Of a stretch of DNA of 64,000 nt, positions 62,390-64,000 are shown in pieces; the stretch's first letter is position 1; every line of letters starts with the position of its first letter. The notes under the pieces are model-generated. The model was not told the origin of the DNA. It saw only the letters and a list, made by a program, of their open reading frames with translations, and made no database searches. The translations under genes were made by a program, and so were the position numbers. Origin of the DNA: Limosilactobacillus rudii (GTDB lineage: Bacteria; Bacillota; Bacilli; Lactobacillales; Lactobacillaceae); NCBI RefSeq assembly GCF_014145455.1, contig NZ_JACIVB010000049.1:1-64000 (forward strand). The letters run 5' to 3'.

Positions 62390-64000
62390 GTGGCCAAGAA
62401 AGAAGTAACATATGATGCCTCATCGATTCAAGTGTTAAAGGGACTTGAGGCAGTACGAAAACGACCAGGAATGTATATTGGGTCAACAGATTCGCGTGGG
62501 TTACACCACTTAGTATATGAGATTGTAGATAATGCCGTTGATGAAGCATTATCAGGATACGGTGATGAGATTAATGTCACGATTGAAGCTGACAACTCAA
62601 TAACGGTTCAGGATCATGGACGGGGGATGCCAGTAGGAATGCACGCTTCTGGCAAACCAACACCGGAAGTCATTATGACGGTTTTGCACGCTGGTGGTAA
62701 GTTTGGACAGTCTGATGGTTATAAGACGTCAGGTGGTCTTCATGGTGTGGGAGCTTCTGTAGTTAATGCATTATCTACTCACTTAACCTTAACAATTGTG
62801 CGTGACCATGTACGTTATCAAGAAATTTTTAAAGATGGTGGTCAACCGGTAGGCACATTAAAGAAACTGGGAAAGACAAAGGCAAGTAACGGGACTACGG
62901 TTTCTTTTAAGCCGGATTCAAAGATTTTTTCAACGACTGTTTATGACTATAATACTTTAGCTAATCGATTGCGGGAATCAGCATTTTTACTTAAAGGGAT
63001 TAAGATTACCCTTACAGATAAACGTGCTGGTCAAGAAAAGCAGGATATTTTTCAGTTTGATAATGGAATTAAGGAGTTCGTGTCATACCTTAACGAAGGA
63101 AAAGACACCCTTGGTAAGCCCCTTTATTTTGACGGTAAACAAGACGGCGTGGAAGTGGAAGTAGCTGCTCAATACAATGATGGTTATTCTGAAAGCCTTT
63201 TGTCGTTTGTTAATAATGTTCGAACACCAGATGGCGGAACTCATGAAGCGGGATTTCGGAGTGCCTGGACTAAGACTTTCAATGAATATGCTAAAAAAGT
63301 TGGCTTACTAAAGGCTAATGATAAAAATTTGGAAGGTAGTGATGTCCGTGAAGGTCTCACTGCGGTTATTTCTGTACGAATTCCTGAACGTCTCCTTCAG
63401 TTTGAAGGGCAGACAAAAGATAAGCTAGGAACACCAGAAGCACGTAAAATAGTTGACGCAATCGTTAGTGAACAGCTTGGCTATGCGTTAATGGAAAATG
63501 GCGATTTTGCCCAAATGCTAATTCGAAAGGCGGTAAAAGCTCGTGAGGCTAGAGAAGCAGCCCGAAAAGCTCGTAATCAAGCTCGTGGGGGGAAACGTAA
63601 GAGCAAAAAAGAACGAAACCTTTCAGGAAAACTAACTCCGGCGCAGTCAAAGAACGCCAAGAAGAATGAACTTTTCTTGGTCGAAGGTGATTCTGCCGGT
63701 GGTTCTGCCAAACAAGGGCGTGATCGAAAATTCCAAGCGATCTTGCCCCTAAGAGGAAAAGTTCTTAATACAGAAAAAGCTAAATTGGACGATGTGTTAA
63801 AGAATGAAGAATTAAATACAATTATTTATACTGTTGGCGCTGGTGCAGGATCAGAATTTAATGTTGAGGATTCAAATTATGATAAGATTATTATCATGAC
63901 GGATGCCGATGATGACGGCGCTCATATTCAAATTTTGCTCCTGACGTTCTTTTATAAGTATATGCGGCCAATGATTGAAGCAGGAAAAATTTATATTGCG
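62390..64000 (+). CDS. parE: DNA topoisomerase IV subunit B, cut by window end
   Basis: 537 codons visible from GTG 62390 (GGGAGGTC upstream), no stop before the edge; about 110-130 residues are missing. GHKL ATPase: EIVDNAVDEA, QDHGRGMPVG, GGLHGVGASVVNAL; TOPRIM: LVEGDSAGGSAKQGRD and MTDADDDGAHI. ParE rather than GyrB because of the plsY neighbour. Decatenates daughter chromosomes together with ParC. Confidence 0.93.
   Translation, partial: MAKKEVTYDASSIQVLKGLEAVRKRPGMYIGSTDSRGLHHLVYEIVDNAVDEALSGYGDEINVTIEADNSITVQDHGRGMPVGMHASGKPTPEVIMTVLHAGGKFGQSDGYKTSGGLHGVGASVVNALSTHLTLTIVRDHVRYQEIFKDGGQPVGTLKKLGKTKASNGTTVSFKPDSKIFSTTVYDYNTLANRLRESAFLLKGIKITLTDKRAGQEKQDIFQFDNGIKEFVSYLNEGKDTLGKPLYFDGKQDGVEVEVAAQYNDGYSESLLSFVNNVRTPDGGTHEAGFRSAWTKTFNEYAKKVGLLKANDKNLEGSDVREGLTAVISVRIPERLLQFEGQTKDKLGTPEARKIVDAIVSEQLGYALMENGDFAQMLIRKAVKAREAREAARKARNQARGGKRKSKKERNLSGKLTPAQSKNAKKNELFLVEGDSAGGSAKQGRDRKFQAILPLRGKVLNTEKAKLDDVLKNEELNTIIYTVGAGAGSEFNVEDSNYDKIIIMTDADDDGAHIQILLLTFFYKYMRPMIEAGKIYIA

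Noticed and set aside
1-64000. CRISPR array, retron or diversity-generating element
   Set aside because: No regularly spaced repeats, no reverse transcriptase frame and no template/variable repeat pair were seen; only the 3' end of a group II intron is present.

Overview
The window is AT-rich DNA of a low-GC Gram-positive bacterium, most likely a lactobacillus of the Limosilactobacillus reuteri group. The evidence is Firmicutes-type synteny (ypbB-recQ, cmk-rpsA-der-hup, cca-ABC-F-thyA-dfrA, ypmR-ypmS-yozE, rbgA-rnhB-dprA-topA, plsY/parE), strong AGGAGG ribosome sites, and a siphovirus prophage with lactobacillus-type baseplate and lysis genes. The species is inference.

Positions 1 to about 37.5 kb are the right-hand part of a prophage. 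Integrase, repressor and replication genes must lie to the left of the window. The left edge is the 3' end of a group II intron abutting the C-terminal end of a minus-strand membrane-protein gene. From 1.3 to 6.6 kb comes the most unusual region: five tandem copies of one layout. Each copy has a short hydrophobic (type I toxin-like) peptide, then a hairpin, then a minus-strand TATAAT promoter whose RNA would begin close to AAAAGG and run antisense to the 3' part of the peptide mRNA, then a small basic protein of one paralogous family. Between copies 3 and 4 lies a run of seven small accessory genes behind a promoter that carries a paired operator-like repeat.

From 6.7 to 36.7 kb is a late operon in standard order: HNH endonuclease, small terminase, large terminase (split inside its Walker A motif by a 300-nt group I intron), portal, ClpP-like prohead protease, major capsid, connectors, major tail protein, tail assembly chaperone, tape measure, Dit, Tal with an NlpC/P60 domain, tail fibre, SGNH and BppU-type baseplate proteins, XhlA-like protein, holin, endolysin. 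Three proteins have in-frame extensions reachable only by -1 frameshifting: major capsid, major tail protein and tail chaperone. The capsid and tail-protein sites have the same spacing to a hairpin. Two membrane-protein genes look like independently expressed morons (32.9 and 36.7 kb).

From about 37.76 kb to the end is conserved chromosome: an FMN-riboswitch-controlled riboflavin transporter (ribU), recombination and translation genes, folate/thymidylate genes, lipid genes (degV, plsY), DNA metabolism (rnhB, dprA, topA), and parE running off the right edge. The exact attachment site was not resolved; it should lie between 37,445 and 37,758.
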